A stretch of DNA of 64,000 nucleotides from Halichondria panicea (GCF_963675165.1 NC_087380.1:7636517-7700516); one strand, 5' to 3'; shown: positions 53,401 through 64,000, counted from the first letter of the stretch. Numbers and translations are program-made. The notes: generated from the letters alone by a model not told the origin.

Positions 53401-56255
53401 ACATCGGATCAACGGTACTGAAGTTATGGCTGTTGAAAGACACCCCCCCCCCCTCCGTTTAATTAATGATTTTGGGAATCTTTCAGCTGCCATAACTTGA
53501 ATTCTGTGGATCGAAAATCAAAAATGTTATGTTTTTCTGAAAGCTTAGAAAGAGACCTTTCAAATGGTACCATCAAAGTTGATATTCGAGAGATAAAAGT
53601 ATTTGAATTGAACCCACTCACGGGAACGCAAAACTATTGCTGGTGAATTGAACCCACTCACGTTTACGGAGGCGTTTCATATCCATGTAATTTATAGTAT
53701 CTATGATTTTTGCAATAATTATTTTGCTGCATGCGAACTCAAAGAGTGGGTAATGATCGACCACAATTGTTGTTAAAAACGATTGATGCCAAAAGTTCAA
53801 GTCTAAAATTAATGGCTGCAAGTCTGCAGAGCCTTGCAGCTCTCTTCTCACTCTTGCAGCTACCAATAGCTAGCGTTCTAATGCAGAGCTAACTACTAAG
53901 TAGAGTAGTAACACTCGGTGAACAAGTTTGGCTACATGCTCTTCTGAAAAGGCTGCAATGGCATTCCAAGTAAGCAAAACTAGGCATAACTCGAGAACGA
54001 AGCATTATTTTGCAAATCCACAAATTAAAATCCAAGTAAACATGACTAAAAGCCTATAGAAACCCTTACTTGCACTTGATTCATCCTTGAGCAGCTGTAG
54101 CAGTCTACACACCACACACACTACCGTATACCTCGCTTGCGCATGCGCACCGAGGCATAACTATAAAGCTCTTAGTTTAACCGTATATTTACCTCCAGTA
54201 TCTTGTCTGTGAAGTATTCTTGTGACCTCCAAATATTGAGGACCTGTATTAGAGAATGGACTAGATAACACATTCACAATACGATGGAGTGGATCACCTT
54301 CACCAAGCTCTCAGCCTTGTCTGGTTCACTGACGTATGTATTGTAGAATATCTGCACAACGAGACCCTCCAACGCCTGTAAAAGTGGGAGGGGGTGGGTT
54401 GGGGGTCATGGTACAGCGTAGGGGAGGGCACACAGCAGAGGGGAGAGGTTGGAATAGGAAGTGTGTGTACAGTAACTTTGTACAAATAAACCTACATTAA
54501 TTTTATTGACAGACAGTACTGCATGCATGTAAAGTAAGCTATAATACAGCAAATACATGCAAGTAGAAATTAAAGTCAAAACTTAGAAAGACATGTATTC
54601 ATCTTTGCAGAGTCTCCCCGCCCGGCCTCCATTGGACAGTAGCCCTTACCTGTTTCAGTTCCTGTGCCCCCTTCCGCAAACTAAAGCACGAGAAGGTATC
54701 AAATGGGTCAAATACCGCTGACATTGAACATAAGATATGTACTTAAAATCTTGCTATAATATTAAGGTATAAATTATAAGCATGTACAGTTTTAGGCATA
54801 ATTATAGATGTAAAGTACAGATCTATAGGTAGGTCACTGCTGCAGACTCACCAGTGATGTAATATATCATTGATAAGGAAGATGATGTGTAACTTCTGAT
54901 TGAAGCCAATCCCAGGAGTATTCAGTGTCCTGAATGAGGGGGGGGGGTGAAATGAAGGTCTTGGAACGGCCATAATGTTAGTTCCATTAGACCAATCTAT
55001 AGCCCATGGTATTGTCCATGGTATATGACCTGCTCTCATGCAGTACTACAGCTAGTCCACCTGACAGCTCCTAATATGACTCACTTCCTCATCATGAAGC
55101 GTGCCACTGTCGTACTCTCCTCGTGACTGTGCGAGTGAGAGAAGATCCAACTCTTGCCAACCTACACACAACAATCACAACTGATTGAGTACCTTATATA
55201 CAATTCTCACCGCAATAGAGTCTTTAGTGCATGCTCCCATGATGGGCGCCACCATAGCACTGAACTCCATCTCCAGAGGATCAGTGACACCACGTTGTTG
55301 AAGCAAGGCCTGCTCTGACAGTCGGTTCTGTTTCAACACAGCTTGGAGAGTCTCCTCTGCTGGTTGCTTCACCCAGGGAGGAGGAGGGGGTGTGTCGGTG
55401 GAGGGTTCTACTGGAGGAGATGATACAATACTGTGTGAGCTCATAACTTTCAGTCTTGGAAGGTCCAATTTGAAAATTAAAACAAGAATTCTGCAGCTCT
55501 AAGAGAGCTCTAGCTATCACATGATATATCTCTATGAGCGTATCATGCATGTACCTTGAGAGGTCTGTGGTTGGGAGTAATTGACTGGTGCTTGGTGGGG
55601 GGCGGAGTAGCTCTGTGGGGGGTACTGGATGGGGGGTACAATACAATATCTCAGAATGTTCTCAAGTGTGTGCAATGCTAACATTTCCTGAGCTGGAGGT
55701 TGGATAGTTGCCTAGCAACACCTTGTTCCCGCTGTGTGTAGGGGGAGGGGTTTGCAGGAGTGACTGAACAGGAGGCGCTGGGGCCTGACCATACATCGCT
55801 GTAATGGGGTCGGTAATATCTCAAATATTTGATACTGAACACACACACACACACACACACATTAGCAACATATTATTATAACGTCTTGCTTGGACACAAT
55901 AGTAGCTATAAGACACAAGTAATGAATGAATACTAGAGACAATACAGACAGCAACTCAAAGCCCCACCCACCAGCCTGCTCCTGGGACACCTTCCAGCGA
56001 TAGTACGGATGGAACTCTCCTCCAAAGATGAAGTAGAACTTTGGGTTGTTCCTCTGTTTGTTCATTGTCATTTGCTCGAACTCTGGTCCATTGCGAGCCA
56101 CAAAAACTGCCAGCTTGTCAATAATGTTCCGAATCTCAATATCTGCAGAAATTATAACGATACGCACAAAATGCAATTTATGTACACATTTTTGTCATGA
56201 AGTTACCATCAGGAGCCAGTGGAGTGAACTGGTTGTATCCTCCAGGGGCTGCCAT
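50464..56255 (-). CDS. CHERP: CHERP: SURP, CID, RS and G-patch splicing-associated protein
   Basis: CHERP is a nuclear U2 snRNP-associated protein. The start is 56255 (MAAPGGYNQF). Exons include 56255-56207, 56142-55972, about 55799-55684, about 55611-55555, about 55455-55211, 55161-55085, 54929-54852, 54680-54650, 54375-54298 and 54243-54193. More follow down to a stop at 50464. Domains in order are SURP (IRNIIDKLAVFVARNGPEFE, NNPKFYFIFGGEFHPYYRW), CID (APIMGACTKDSIAVGKSWIF, LHIIFLINDILHHC), a Pro/Gln-rich middle (52055-53079), IPYYELPAGIMVTLVP, RDVRLPPPQPPTQRLLRAVD, an acidic KKEGEEGE repeat, GWEAGALLNFFEAKRRAKED, RS repeats, and a G-patch (GHQIMRRMGWEGAGLGMAEQ). It ends FRKNRSYTFNRGRPPG, slightly earlier than vertebrate CHERP. 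Some internal exon edges are approximate. Confidence 0.93.
52500..52815. mobile_element. Full palindromic interspersed repeat in a CHERP intron
   Basis: Both halves are complete, with GATACCATGGATAATAGCCC at the centre. The copy occupies most of the intron between the exons near 52480 and 52826. Confidence 0.8.
53260..54165. mobile_element. Composite repeat insertion in a CHERP intron
   Basis: The intron between the exon starting near 53212 and the exon ending 54193 is mostly repeats. A full palindromic interspersed repeat is split into two parts (about 53310-53435 and 53465-53605). The outer edges share an inverted ATGCCTCGGTG (53270s; reverse complement in CACCGAGGCAT near 54152) with a palindromic TGCGCATGCGCA beside the right copy. 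This could be the TIR of a non-autonomous element about 0.9 kb long. Confidence 0.45.
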
Positions 56256-56432
56256 TTTATTCTAAGCTTAGTGACCTTTGACCCTAACAAAACGAGATGA
56301 CCTTTAACCTCAGCTAGTTGGTTTGGGACCTTTGACCCTAAATCTTAAAGGTGGGCGTGTCTGGGGAGTGGTATGAACAAGGTCTACTCAGCACACAACC
56401 ACTAAGACTCGACTACAGACTGATCAGGAAGA
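56256..56432. promoter_or_regulatory. Bidirectional promoter region CHERP / GCDH
   Basis: The start codons are 177 bp apart (56255 minus, 56433 plus). The region has repeated GTGACCTTTGACCCTAA / GACCTTTGACCCTAA sequences (about 56268-56340), each containing TGACCTTTGACC, a DR1-type nuclear-receptor half-site pair. This is seen directly; receptor binding is inferred. Confidence 0.55.
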
Positions 56433-58439
56433 ATGGCTCTGTCTGGACACTGTCAAAAGCTGCTAGGGCCACTACGAAGGCACGGCCAGAGACTGATACA
56501 CAGTAAGCCTTCTGTAATGGCGAGTATCTGGCTCAACTCTGTACCAACTGGTAACAATCTGTACACTTGATAATCACTGTCTATTGGTTATAGGGAGCAT
56601 CAGTAGCAGCTGTGCTCTGAGGGGAGCTGAGTTTAACTGGAGAGACCCACTCAACCTGGAGTCACGTCTGACTGACGATGAGGTTATCATGAAGTGAGAG
56701 CTAGCTGGGCTAAACAATAGTTATGTTTTAGTCAGGCTAGCTCTAATAATTATAAACAAACTTATTATTTATATGGGGGAAATGGCTGTACAGTACATGG
56801 CAGTAGATCATAGCTCAGTAGGGAATACATTGTGTTGTGGTCACACATTTCCTTCCTTTGATTGTTAAATTATGTACCACATGTACATGATACTGACCAC
56901 ACCCCCTGCCACACCCCTATAGAGACCAAGTGCGGCAGTATTGTCAGGACAAGCTCATGCCGAGAATTCTCATGGCCAACAGAAACGAACGTGCGTTGCC
57001 ATGGTGTTACTCATTGTTAGGTTGTGTCTTGTTGTAATAGATTTTGATCGAGACATCATGACTGAAATGGGTCAGCTTGGGATACTGGGTCCCACCATCA
57101 AGGGTACGTTGTTTATACAAAGCCGAACATGTTATGAACTTTGACCTCACCCCTCTGCTACAGATTACGGGTGTGCGGGGGCGTCCCCTGTAGCGTATGG
57201 TCTCATTGCTAGGGAAGTGGAGAGGTAGGTGTGGCATCATGGGGGGTCCCTGTCATCAGCTGATAATTACCCCTCACCCACTATATAGAGTGGACAGCAG
57301 TTATCGATCTGCCATGAGCGTGCAGTCATCGCTAGTGATGCATCCCATAAATGAGTTTGGAACTAAACAACAGAAGGACAAGTTCCTGCCCAAGTTAGGT
57401 GAGCTAACCAGCTGTACGTTTAGTGGACGTATAGCATCGGGAGAGCACCACCCCACACACACCACACACACACACACACACCACACGCTGTGTACAGCAT
57501 CGGGAGAGCACCACCCCACACACACCACCCACACACACACACACCACACGCTGTGTACAGCATCGGGAGAGCACCACCCCACACACACACCACCCACACA
57601 CCACACGCTGTGTACAGCATCGGGAGAGCACCACCCCACACACACACCACCCACACACACCACACGCTGTGTACAGCATCGGGAGAGCACCACCCCACAC
57701 ACACCACCCACACACACACACACCACACACTGTGTACAGCATCGGGAGAGCTGATTGGCTGCTTTGGCCTGACTGAGCCTAACCACGGCAGTGACCCTGG
57801 TGGCATGGAAACCAGAGCCCGACACAACTCCACCTCACACACCTACACACTCAATGGCACAAAATCTTGGTGAGTCATAACTAAAAATGTAGAGATAATT
57901 CTACTTAATTTTTAGAGGTGATTTCACCTACCTGATACTTGTATGCAGTTTCTGTTGTTTTGTGTATTCTGCAATGCATTAAGTTACTGCCACTGTGTGT
58001 GTGTGTGTGTGTGTGTGTGTAGGATCACCAACTCTCCAGTGGCTGATGTATTTGTGGTGTGGGCAAAATCAGATGACGGGAAAATAAGAGGCTTCATTCT
58101 CGAGAAGGGGATGAAGGGACTATCGGCACCAAAGATTGAGGGCAAGTTCTCCCTGAGGGCGTCCGTGACAGGGCAGATTGTAATGGAGGATGTGGAAATA
58201 CCCGAGGACAACTTACTGCCAAAAGTGGAAGGATTAAAGGTAACCCTAGCAGGATGTGACCACTAGCAGGATGTGTCCACTAGCAGGATGTGTCCACTAG
58301 CAGGATGTCCACTAGCAGGGCGTGTCCACTAGCAGGGCGTGTCCACTAGCAGGGCGTGTCCACTAGCAGGGTGTGTCCAGAATCTTTGAAGTGGTGACTG
58401 TTTTCAATCTTCACTATATTTTTCACACACACACACACG

Positions 58440-58498
<59 letters not shown>

Positions 58499-59482
58499 AC
58501 ACACACACGCCCACACACACAGGGTCCCTTCAGTTGCCTCAACAGTGCTCGCTATGGTATTGGCTGGGGGGCTCTGGGGGCGGCAGAGTTCTGTTTAGAC
58601 ACTGCACGACAATACACGCTAGACAGGAAGCAATTCGGACGTCCACTGGCGGCCAATCAGATCATTCAGAAGAAGCTAGCTGACATTCTCACAGAAGTAT
58701 GTACACCTTCTCCATTGAGTTGCATTCTTTGAAATTTATACTTTTAGGTATCTCTTGGTCTGCAAGGGTGTCTGCAAGTAGGGCGCTTGATGGAGGAAGG
58801 GACGGCTGTGCCTCAGATGGTCTCTCTCATCAAGAGGAACTCGTGTGGCAAAGCTCTGGAGGCAGCCAGACTAGCTAGAGACATGCTCGGAGGTAAGGCT
58901 AGCTACACTCTGACTGATTGAACAGTGTGTACCTTGTACCTAGGCTGATTATAATAGGCTGGGAATGAGCAGGCTAGTTGTGTGTTCCTTTACTGTACAC
59001 AGACTGGGAATGAGCAGGCTAGTTGTGTGTTCCTTTACTGTACACAGACTGGGAATGAGCAGGCTAGTTGTGTGTTCCTTTACTGTACACAGACTGGGAA
59101 TGAGCAGGCTAGTTGTGTGTTCCTTTACTGTACACAGACTGGGAATGAGCAGGCTAGTTGTGTGTTCCTTTACTATACACAGACTGGGAATGAGCAGGCT
59201 AGTTGTGTGTTCCTTTACTATACACAGACTGTGTTGTCAGTTTGTAACTGACTTTTGAAAGCATTTGTAGACTTTTTCTTCTCCAGGTAATGGAATCAGT
59301 GATGAATATCATGTGATCAGGCATGTGATGAACCTCGAGGCTGTCAATACGTATGAAGGTGTGTGCAACTTATCTAGTAATGTTATACATAGACATGTTG
59401 ACCTTCGACCCATGCAGGTACTCATGATATCCATGCTCTCATACTGGGGCGAGCCATCACTGGACTACAAGCATTCTCGTGA
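56433..59482 (+). CDS. GCDH: Glutaryl-CoA dehydrogenase, mitochondrial
   Basis: This FAD enzyme oxidises and decarboxylates glutaryl-CoA to crotonyl-CoA in lysine and tryptophan catabolism in the mitochondrial matrix. Twelve exons fit in phase: 56433-56502, 56594-56693, 56923-56990, 57041-57103, 57164-57224, 57289-57398, 57740-57869, 58023-58239, 58523-58696, 58748-58892, 59287-59358 and 59418-59482. The Arg-rich, acid-free N-terminus ([15 protein letters not shown]) fits a targeting peptide. Family blocks are [85 protein letters not shown] and [20 protein letters not shown]. The catalytic Glu is in TYEG, split by the last intron. Intron 6 carries duplicated acceptor sites. Confidence 0.97.
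57432..57739 (+). repeat. Tandem repeat of the GCDH exon 7 acceptor region
   Basis: Five copies of a roughly 60-bp unit precede exon 7 (57740). Each copy contains CATCGGGAGAGC, the first bases of the real exon, then a CA-rich tract, then TGTGTACAG, the real acceptor sequence. The true exon is the last copy, distinguished by continuing into TGATTGGCTGC. Confidence 0.93.
58255..58378 (+). repeat. 17-bp tandem repeat in GCDH intron 8
   Basis: About seven copies of GTCCACTAGCAGGGCGT and close variants follow the donor of exon 58023-58239. Confidence 0.9.
58418..58522 (+). repeat. (CA)n tract at the end of GCDH intron 8
   Basis: About 100 bp of nearly pure CA dinucleotide run directly into the AG acceptor at 58521-58522. 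No usual pyrimidine tract is present between repeat and acceptor. Confidence 0.95.
58960..59238 (+). repeat. 45-bp minisatellite in GCDH intron 10
   Basis: Six copies of a 45-bp unit containing TGGGAATGAGCAGGCTAGTT occur. The unit length is a multiple of three, which produces spurious open frames. Confidence 0.95.
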
Positions 59483-59845
59483 ACACACTGAACTTTGTTT
59501 TGATGAACGCTTTTACGTTTTCTTGTGTACGTGTAGCCATAGCTATCAATCTTTTTCTATTATTAAGTTATAAAGATTGTAGCACTGCATTATAATTATA
59601 ATTTCAAGATTGGCATTAAATTTGTTGTCCCTTGCTGGGGTTTCCCCCTCCCCCTAGAAAGAGGGTGTGGCTGGTCAGCTACTGGGGTTTCCCCCTCCCC
59701 CTAGAAAGAGGGTGTGGCTGGTCAGCTACAGTAAGTAATTTTATAGTGGTTTAACGAAAACATCAATTTTTCAATAATAATTATAATTCTTAGTGCTTGC
59801 GGTGGGACCATCATGAAACAGATGAAATGAACTAAAAAGTGAAAG
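59483..59845. other. Tail-to-tail spacer between GCDH and ORC1
   Basis: This spacer contains an exact tandem duplication of about 47 bp (TACTGGGGTTTCCCCCTCCC..., copies at about 59633 and 59680) and AT-rich sequence. Both 3' UTRs must lie here. No other gene is visible. Confidence 0.6.
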
Positions 59846-61253
59846 TCAGTCTCTTAGTGCAAATATGACATCATCTGAACTGATATTCAATCGAATCCTC
59901 CGCCCACATTTCTTATTCTCCACTAGCAACAGTCGACATGCACACAGGTTGGAGCATACCAGGGAGAGCTGGGTGTGGCCTAGTGGCCTCATGTCTGCAG
60001 GGGGGGGCAAGGAGTAGCTAGGTGAAACACAAACTGATCCATAAAAGATACGTATAGATCTAGGTAACAAAATACCACTCTATTTAGGGGCTCTCGATAT
60101 AGACAGTACTAAAGCACACAACATTAAGTACTACAGTAGCATTGCTCACCTTCTGTCCTGTACAGAGCTTGCAGCTGTCTGGTGACATGCTTGACCAGAG
60201 CCTCCTCCAGCCCAGTCCGCAGCAACTCAGCAACTAGAGCACGCAAAAACATTCTCTCGTGGAAAGAAGCATTCCTAAAGAAAAGGGGACAGTTTTAATT
60301 AAAATTATATATAGGCGTCAATAGCACTCCTGATAGCGCTTAATAACAAAATAGAAGTAGCTAGGTACTCACTTGATGGCCTGTATCTTAGCAGCTGAAT
60401 ACATTTCCTTGACGGCGGTCTCCACCTGTGCCATCCCCACGAGACTCTTCCCCTTCCTAGGCTGACAGGTGGCCCTCCGGCATATATCCAGAGCCCTCCT
60501 AGCATCACCAGATACTGCAGCCACCTGATAGGGGGTGGGGGGTCAAAGTGCAGTCAGTGTAGTGACAGTATTAAGAGAACAAGAAAGGTTAGGATAATAA
60601 AACTAAGGGTTCTCGTATGGAAATTAAACCATACTGTACAGCGAAAATAATATATGGAGAAAATAACCAAATGTAGAGTACAAACCGACACTGTCTACAA
60701 ACAAATGTACATGCTAGTTTTGTACAAGCCATCGTTCCTAAGCCCACTGTATCGGCCCGCCCACTTACCTTCCTGGCCGCTAGCTGTATGGCATCTGGCT
60801 GGAACACCTTGAGTCCACTCATGCGCGAGGTCACTATCTCTTGCAACTGACGAAAAGTGTACGGCTGGAAGGTGAGTCTTGTGAGGCCCTGGGCAAGAAA
60901 GAAAGAAAGAAGAGTGAATCTCATATATGCAAGTACACTGATAAGCAACAACCAAAGTACAGGGGATCCACTCACCAGCCTACAGGGGACCCACTCACCA
61001 GCCTACTGGCAACTTTGTTTTTCATAATCCTCTCTGGCAGGTCCATAGTATTGGCCACGGCCAACACAATGAGGCGAGCGGCCCGACGACTGGGCCAGTC
61101 AAACAGATTGTACAGGACCGTCTGCTTGCGGGTCCACAACAGGTCCAACTCGTCAGCTAGTAGTAGCGTGGTGGACGCCTTAGGTGGACAAGAGAAGTAG
61201 TTGTCTAGGAGGTTAGCAGCATGGTCTGCAGTCGCTTTCTGGCCAGTGAGTTG

Positions 61254-61302
<49 letters not shown>

Positions 61303-64000
61303 AACCACATTAAAGTGAGCACAAGCATTACAAAAGCACTTGGGTAGTAGTACACAATGCTATGGTTTTATAGCTCCAAGCTGCTTACCTTGAGGATGGA
61401 GACATAAGCTTGGTGTGGGTCAGTGAGTCTGAGTCCATTCACCTCTACAAAGTTGAATGGTGGTATCTCCCCCTCCTTGGCTGCCCCTCTTAGGTAGGTG
61501 GCAATCTCATTGATAGTGGCAGTCTTGCCAGTGCCAGGGACTCCAGATATGTACATGCATCTGAAGGGATACATTGGAGTTAGAGCTAGTTAGTTGAAGC
61601 ATCTTTGAACGGCCATAACTTTTGTTCCGTTGGTCCAATCACATAAATTTTATGATTTTCTGAAAGCTTACAATGAGTTCGTTAAGATGGTGTCTTAAAA
61701 TCAAAAGTCTATTTTTGGCCTGTTTTTGACAAAATACCATGGGCTATAGCCCACGGTCTTTTTCCGAAAATGAGAAATTATGGCCTGTTCCAAATTTGAG
61801 ATTTGAGCAGAACTCTAGTTACAGAGCCAACTCTAGTACTCTGTTAGTACGCTGTATGTATTGTATTCCACACACCCTCCAGTTCCGTCTCTGAGCTTCC
61901 CCTCAACAAAGGACAAGATGGTGGCAAACTCGTCCTCACGACATGGCAGGGAGTCAGGCACAGCTGACACATGTAGTCTGGGAGGGGGGATGTTGGTAGG
62001 TGGCGTTAATACAGAGAGAAAGTGCATCAACCAGGTAATAAAGTTAAGTGGTACAATTCCAATGCACACAGTAGTACAATAAACACAACCACATACGTAC
62101 AATGCTGTATGGCTGTTGTCAATGGCAACTACAATACACAGTACACACACTACACTCACCTCTCTTTGGCAATCTCAAAATGGTTCTTGGACTTAGACCC
62201 CACCCTCCTCCGCTCTGGTAAGCAGGGTGTGACTGGAGTACGAGGTCGTGGAGTGGTCTTAGGCCTCTTAACAGAAGGGGGCGTGGCAGTGGAGGAGGGA
62301 CGTTTCCGAGATAAGGGTTGGGGGGCCATAAACTCATCGTCACTCTCAACCTCCATATCAGAGTGGGAGCTCTCAGAGTCTATATCATTAGTTCTGGTGG
62401 TTAGAGCTTTCTTCTTGTATGGTATCAAGGGCCTATCAACTGCCGCCTTTGATGGCAGGGAGATTTTGGATGCTTTTCGAGCAGATTTGCGTTGAGATTT
62501 TGGTTTGGGTAGTATATTATCATCAGGGAGCATACGATGGTTAGACTGAGGGGGGTGTGGCTTGGTGGAGCGTGGGTTAGACTGAGGGGTGTGTAGCTGT
62601 GAGTGGTGTGGCTTGGTGGAGCGTGGGTTAGACTGAGGGGTGTGTGGCTGTGAGGGGTGTGGCTTGGTGGAGCGTGGGTTAGACTGAGGGGTGTGTGGCT
62701 GTGAGTGGTGTGGCTTGGTGGAGCGTGGGTTAGACTGAGGGGTGTGTGGCTGTGAGGAGTGTGGCTTGGTGGAGCGTGTTCTGGTTCTGCTGGAGATGGT
62801 GGGTGTAGGAGGTTGAGTGGGCGTGTCATCTTGAGCAGTGGAGGGGGTGTCTGGGACATCAGGGACCAGTTGCCTGTACGTACGTGTAAAAGAAGGCATC
62901 ATTATTCAAGATAACTAAGCCGTCACTATTGACCCAACAAGCCTCACAAAGGAACTACAGAGAGTTCAGTTTACTAGAATTGGAGAATCAAAACTCAATC
63001 TGGGCCCCTAAAATACGTGTACATGAGCTGTAATAACACGTCACATGCAAACCTACTGGCTAAGCTGACAACATAATTATTTTAGTAGCGTACCTTTTGG
63101 TTTTCATGTTTTCAGTGAATACATATTCCTCATGCAGAGTGGGTGTGGCCTCAGTGATGACATCACAGCCCTCCTCCTCTGAATCACTGATCACTACTTG
63201 GATAACATCCTCTTCCTCTGAATCACTTATCACCACCTGGTCAATAACATCGGAGCAGTCTAGACGCAGCTGACGAGAACTCGTTGACCTTGTACTGGAA
63301 TCAAGTTCCGGGGTATGATTATTCGCTGAAGTTTTAGTGGGTTTACGTGAGGAGCTCATTGAAGTTGTGATCTTGTGTTGAGCAACGAGTTCGAGTAGAG
63401 ATGAGTATTGACTACTGTTCTGACTTTGTTTGAGGGGGCTGTGTTTGGGGGGGCTTTGCTTGAGGGGTTGCTGTTTGGGGGTGCTGCTTGTGTGGGTACG
63501 TTTAGAGCTTCGAGGACTGAACGTTGACACGACTTCACAGAGAGAGTCTGCTTCAGCCATCTTAGTTTGAGAGTTGATTGGTGTGTGATGGAGAGGAGAT
63601 GGTGGTGGGAACATGCCTCGAGGCCATGGTTGCCGGTCAGGCAGAATGGAGACCGGCCTACCCCTGCCCCTGAGGGATGCAGGAGTGTTAATGGAATCAA
63701 CTACGAGGGACTCAAATATTTTCTTGTTTAGATTAATTCTTTTCCGAGCCAGTAAATGATAAGGAGGCACATCACTGCAATCATCCTTCTCCCCCAGTAT
63801 ATGGATTTGTGTCAACTCAGCAATCTCTTGAAGCTCGATTGTATCTCGTTTATTGGACAGGAAAACTTCGTTAGCTACAAACGATGGAATGTTTGCTGCC
63901 TTCTTTACCCGTTTGAGATATTTCTCCAATTCGTCTGGCCAGTATACATACTCGATGGTAGCAGAGGCTTGTTGATCGGTGTTGTGGAAACCAAGCACTC
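59846..64000 (-). CDS. ORC1: Origin recognition complex subunit 1, 5' partial
   Basis: ORC1 is the AAA+ ATPase that binds replication origins and helps load MCM. Exons on the minus strand are 64000-63094 (continuing outside), 62873-62160, 61977-61876, 61560-61389, 61253-60999, 60888-60769, 60524-60373, 60274-60150 and 59994-59846. The first exon starts inside the BAH domain ([39 protein letters not shown]). A long disordered linker with acidic SDSEEEDVI repeats and [16 protein letters not shown] repeats follows. Then come [18 protein letters not shown], Walker A ([18 protein letters not shown]), Walker B ([11 protein letters not shown]), the sensor region ([14 protein letters not shown]), [14 protein letters not shown], and the winged helix ending [11 protein letters not shown]. 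Human ORC1 aligns collinearly. Confidence 0.96.
60962..61008 (-). repeat. Duplicated 5' splice site in ORC1
   Basis: A 23-bp unit containing GTAGGCTGGTGAGTGG is present twice at the end of the ORC1 exon 61253-60999. The donor CTG/GTGAGT therefore occurs at 60999/60998 and again 23 bp downstream. Use of the distal copy would shift the frame. Confidence 0.88.
61256..61300 (-). repeat. (CA)n tract at an ORC1 acceptor
   Basis: On the minus strand a pure CA run of about 40 bp ends in CACACAG directly before exon 61253-60999. Confidence 0.93.
61595..61845. mobile_element. Palindromic interspersed repeat, ORC1 intron
   Basis: The copy has GAACGGCCATAACTTTTGTT, TTTTATGATTTTCTGAAAGC, the centre ACCATGGGCTATAGCCCACG and the outer motif AACTCTAGTTACAGAGCCAA. 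It fills most of the intron between exons 61977-61876 and 61560-61389. Confidence 0.75.
62540..62775 (-). repeat. Coding minisatellite in the ORC1 linker
   Basis: Five copies of a 51-bp unit (17 residues; [17 protein letters not shown]) are in frame inside the large ORC1 exon 62873-62160. They add repeated Thr-Pro/Ser-Pro-like sites (HTPQS) to the disordered region between the BAH and AAA+ domains. Confidence 0.92.

Noticed and set aside
57399-57739. Reading GCDH exon 6 straight through the intron
   Set aside because: The frame is open, but the product ([12 protein letters not shown] repeats) has no counterpart in GCDH. The GTGAGC donor at 57399 and acceptor at 57739 restore exact family alignment.
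57301-57842. Minus-strand Cys/Val/Trp-rich open frames
   Set aside because: They are antisense of CA-rich duplicated acceptor repeats in GCDH intron 6, with no family resemblance.
62022-62495. Plus-strand 157-codon open frame
   Set aside because: It is the shadow of the ORC1 linker exon and adjacent intron, with no recognisable domain.

Overview
The window looks like nuclear DNA of a compact-genome early-branching animal, most likely a sponge (Porifera, probably a demosponge). This is an inference. Every recognisable gene is a conserved animal gene split by many short GT-AG introns. Neighbouring genes are often only 100-200 bp apart. The DNA between exons is AT-rich and full of CA/TG tracts, minisatellites and small fold-back elements. 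No bacterial operon structure, tRNA gene or CRISPR array was seen.

Layout, left to right: dihydropyrimidine dehydrogenase DPYD (+, first exon cut by the window edge), CARM1/PRMT4 (+), mitochondrial NAD kinase NADK2 (-), zinc transporter ZnT7/SLC30A7 (+), FAM98 (-), RAD54-like recombination ATPase (+), a PP2C-like phosphatase of the CG9801 type (-), an archaemetzincin (+), a membrane-anchored repeat/PDZ protein (-), an ISY1-like small coiled-coil protein (+), CHERP (SURP, CID, RS and G-patch splicing factor, -), glutaryl-CoA dehydrogenase GCDH (+), and ORC1 (-, 5' end beyond the window). From NADK2 onward, strands alternate, giving five head-to-head pairs with 5' gaps of about 130-390 bp (NADK2/ZnT7, FAM98/RAD54L, PP2C-like/archaemetzincin, PDZ/ISY1-like, CHERP/GCDH). 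Functions are mostly housekeeping: pyrimidine and lysine/tryptophan catabolism, NADP supply, zinc loading of the secretory pathway, RNA processing, replication licensing and recombination. They do not form a single pathway.

The accessory content is in the introns. DPYD intron 2 holds a tandem block of a palindromic repeat, one copy of which is split at its centre by about 600 bp of 18S rRNA sequence. The large CARM1 intron carries a 2.5-kb two-gene DNA transposon with TTAA target duplication. NADK2 intron 1 carries a 1.7-kb element with 14-bp terminal inverted repeats, a TATAA target duplication and a decayed SWIM/PHD-finger gene. FAM98 has a 4.1-kb array of a 20-bp satellite, itself flanked by inverted repeats. 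RAD54L has a 1.1-kb array of a 45-bp unit that stays open in frame with the upstream exon. In NADK2, GCDH, CARM1 and ORC1, tandem repeats have copied splice sites themselves. Many introns end in long CA tracts where a polypyrimidine tract is expected.

The most novel gene-level observation is the PDZ gene. It has two separate phase-0 first-exon sets, one giving a single transmembrane segment and the other an N-myristoylation/palmitoylation signal, and either can join the same downstream exon.
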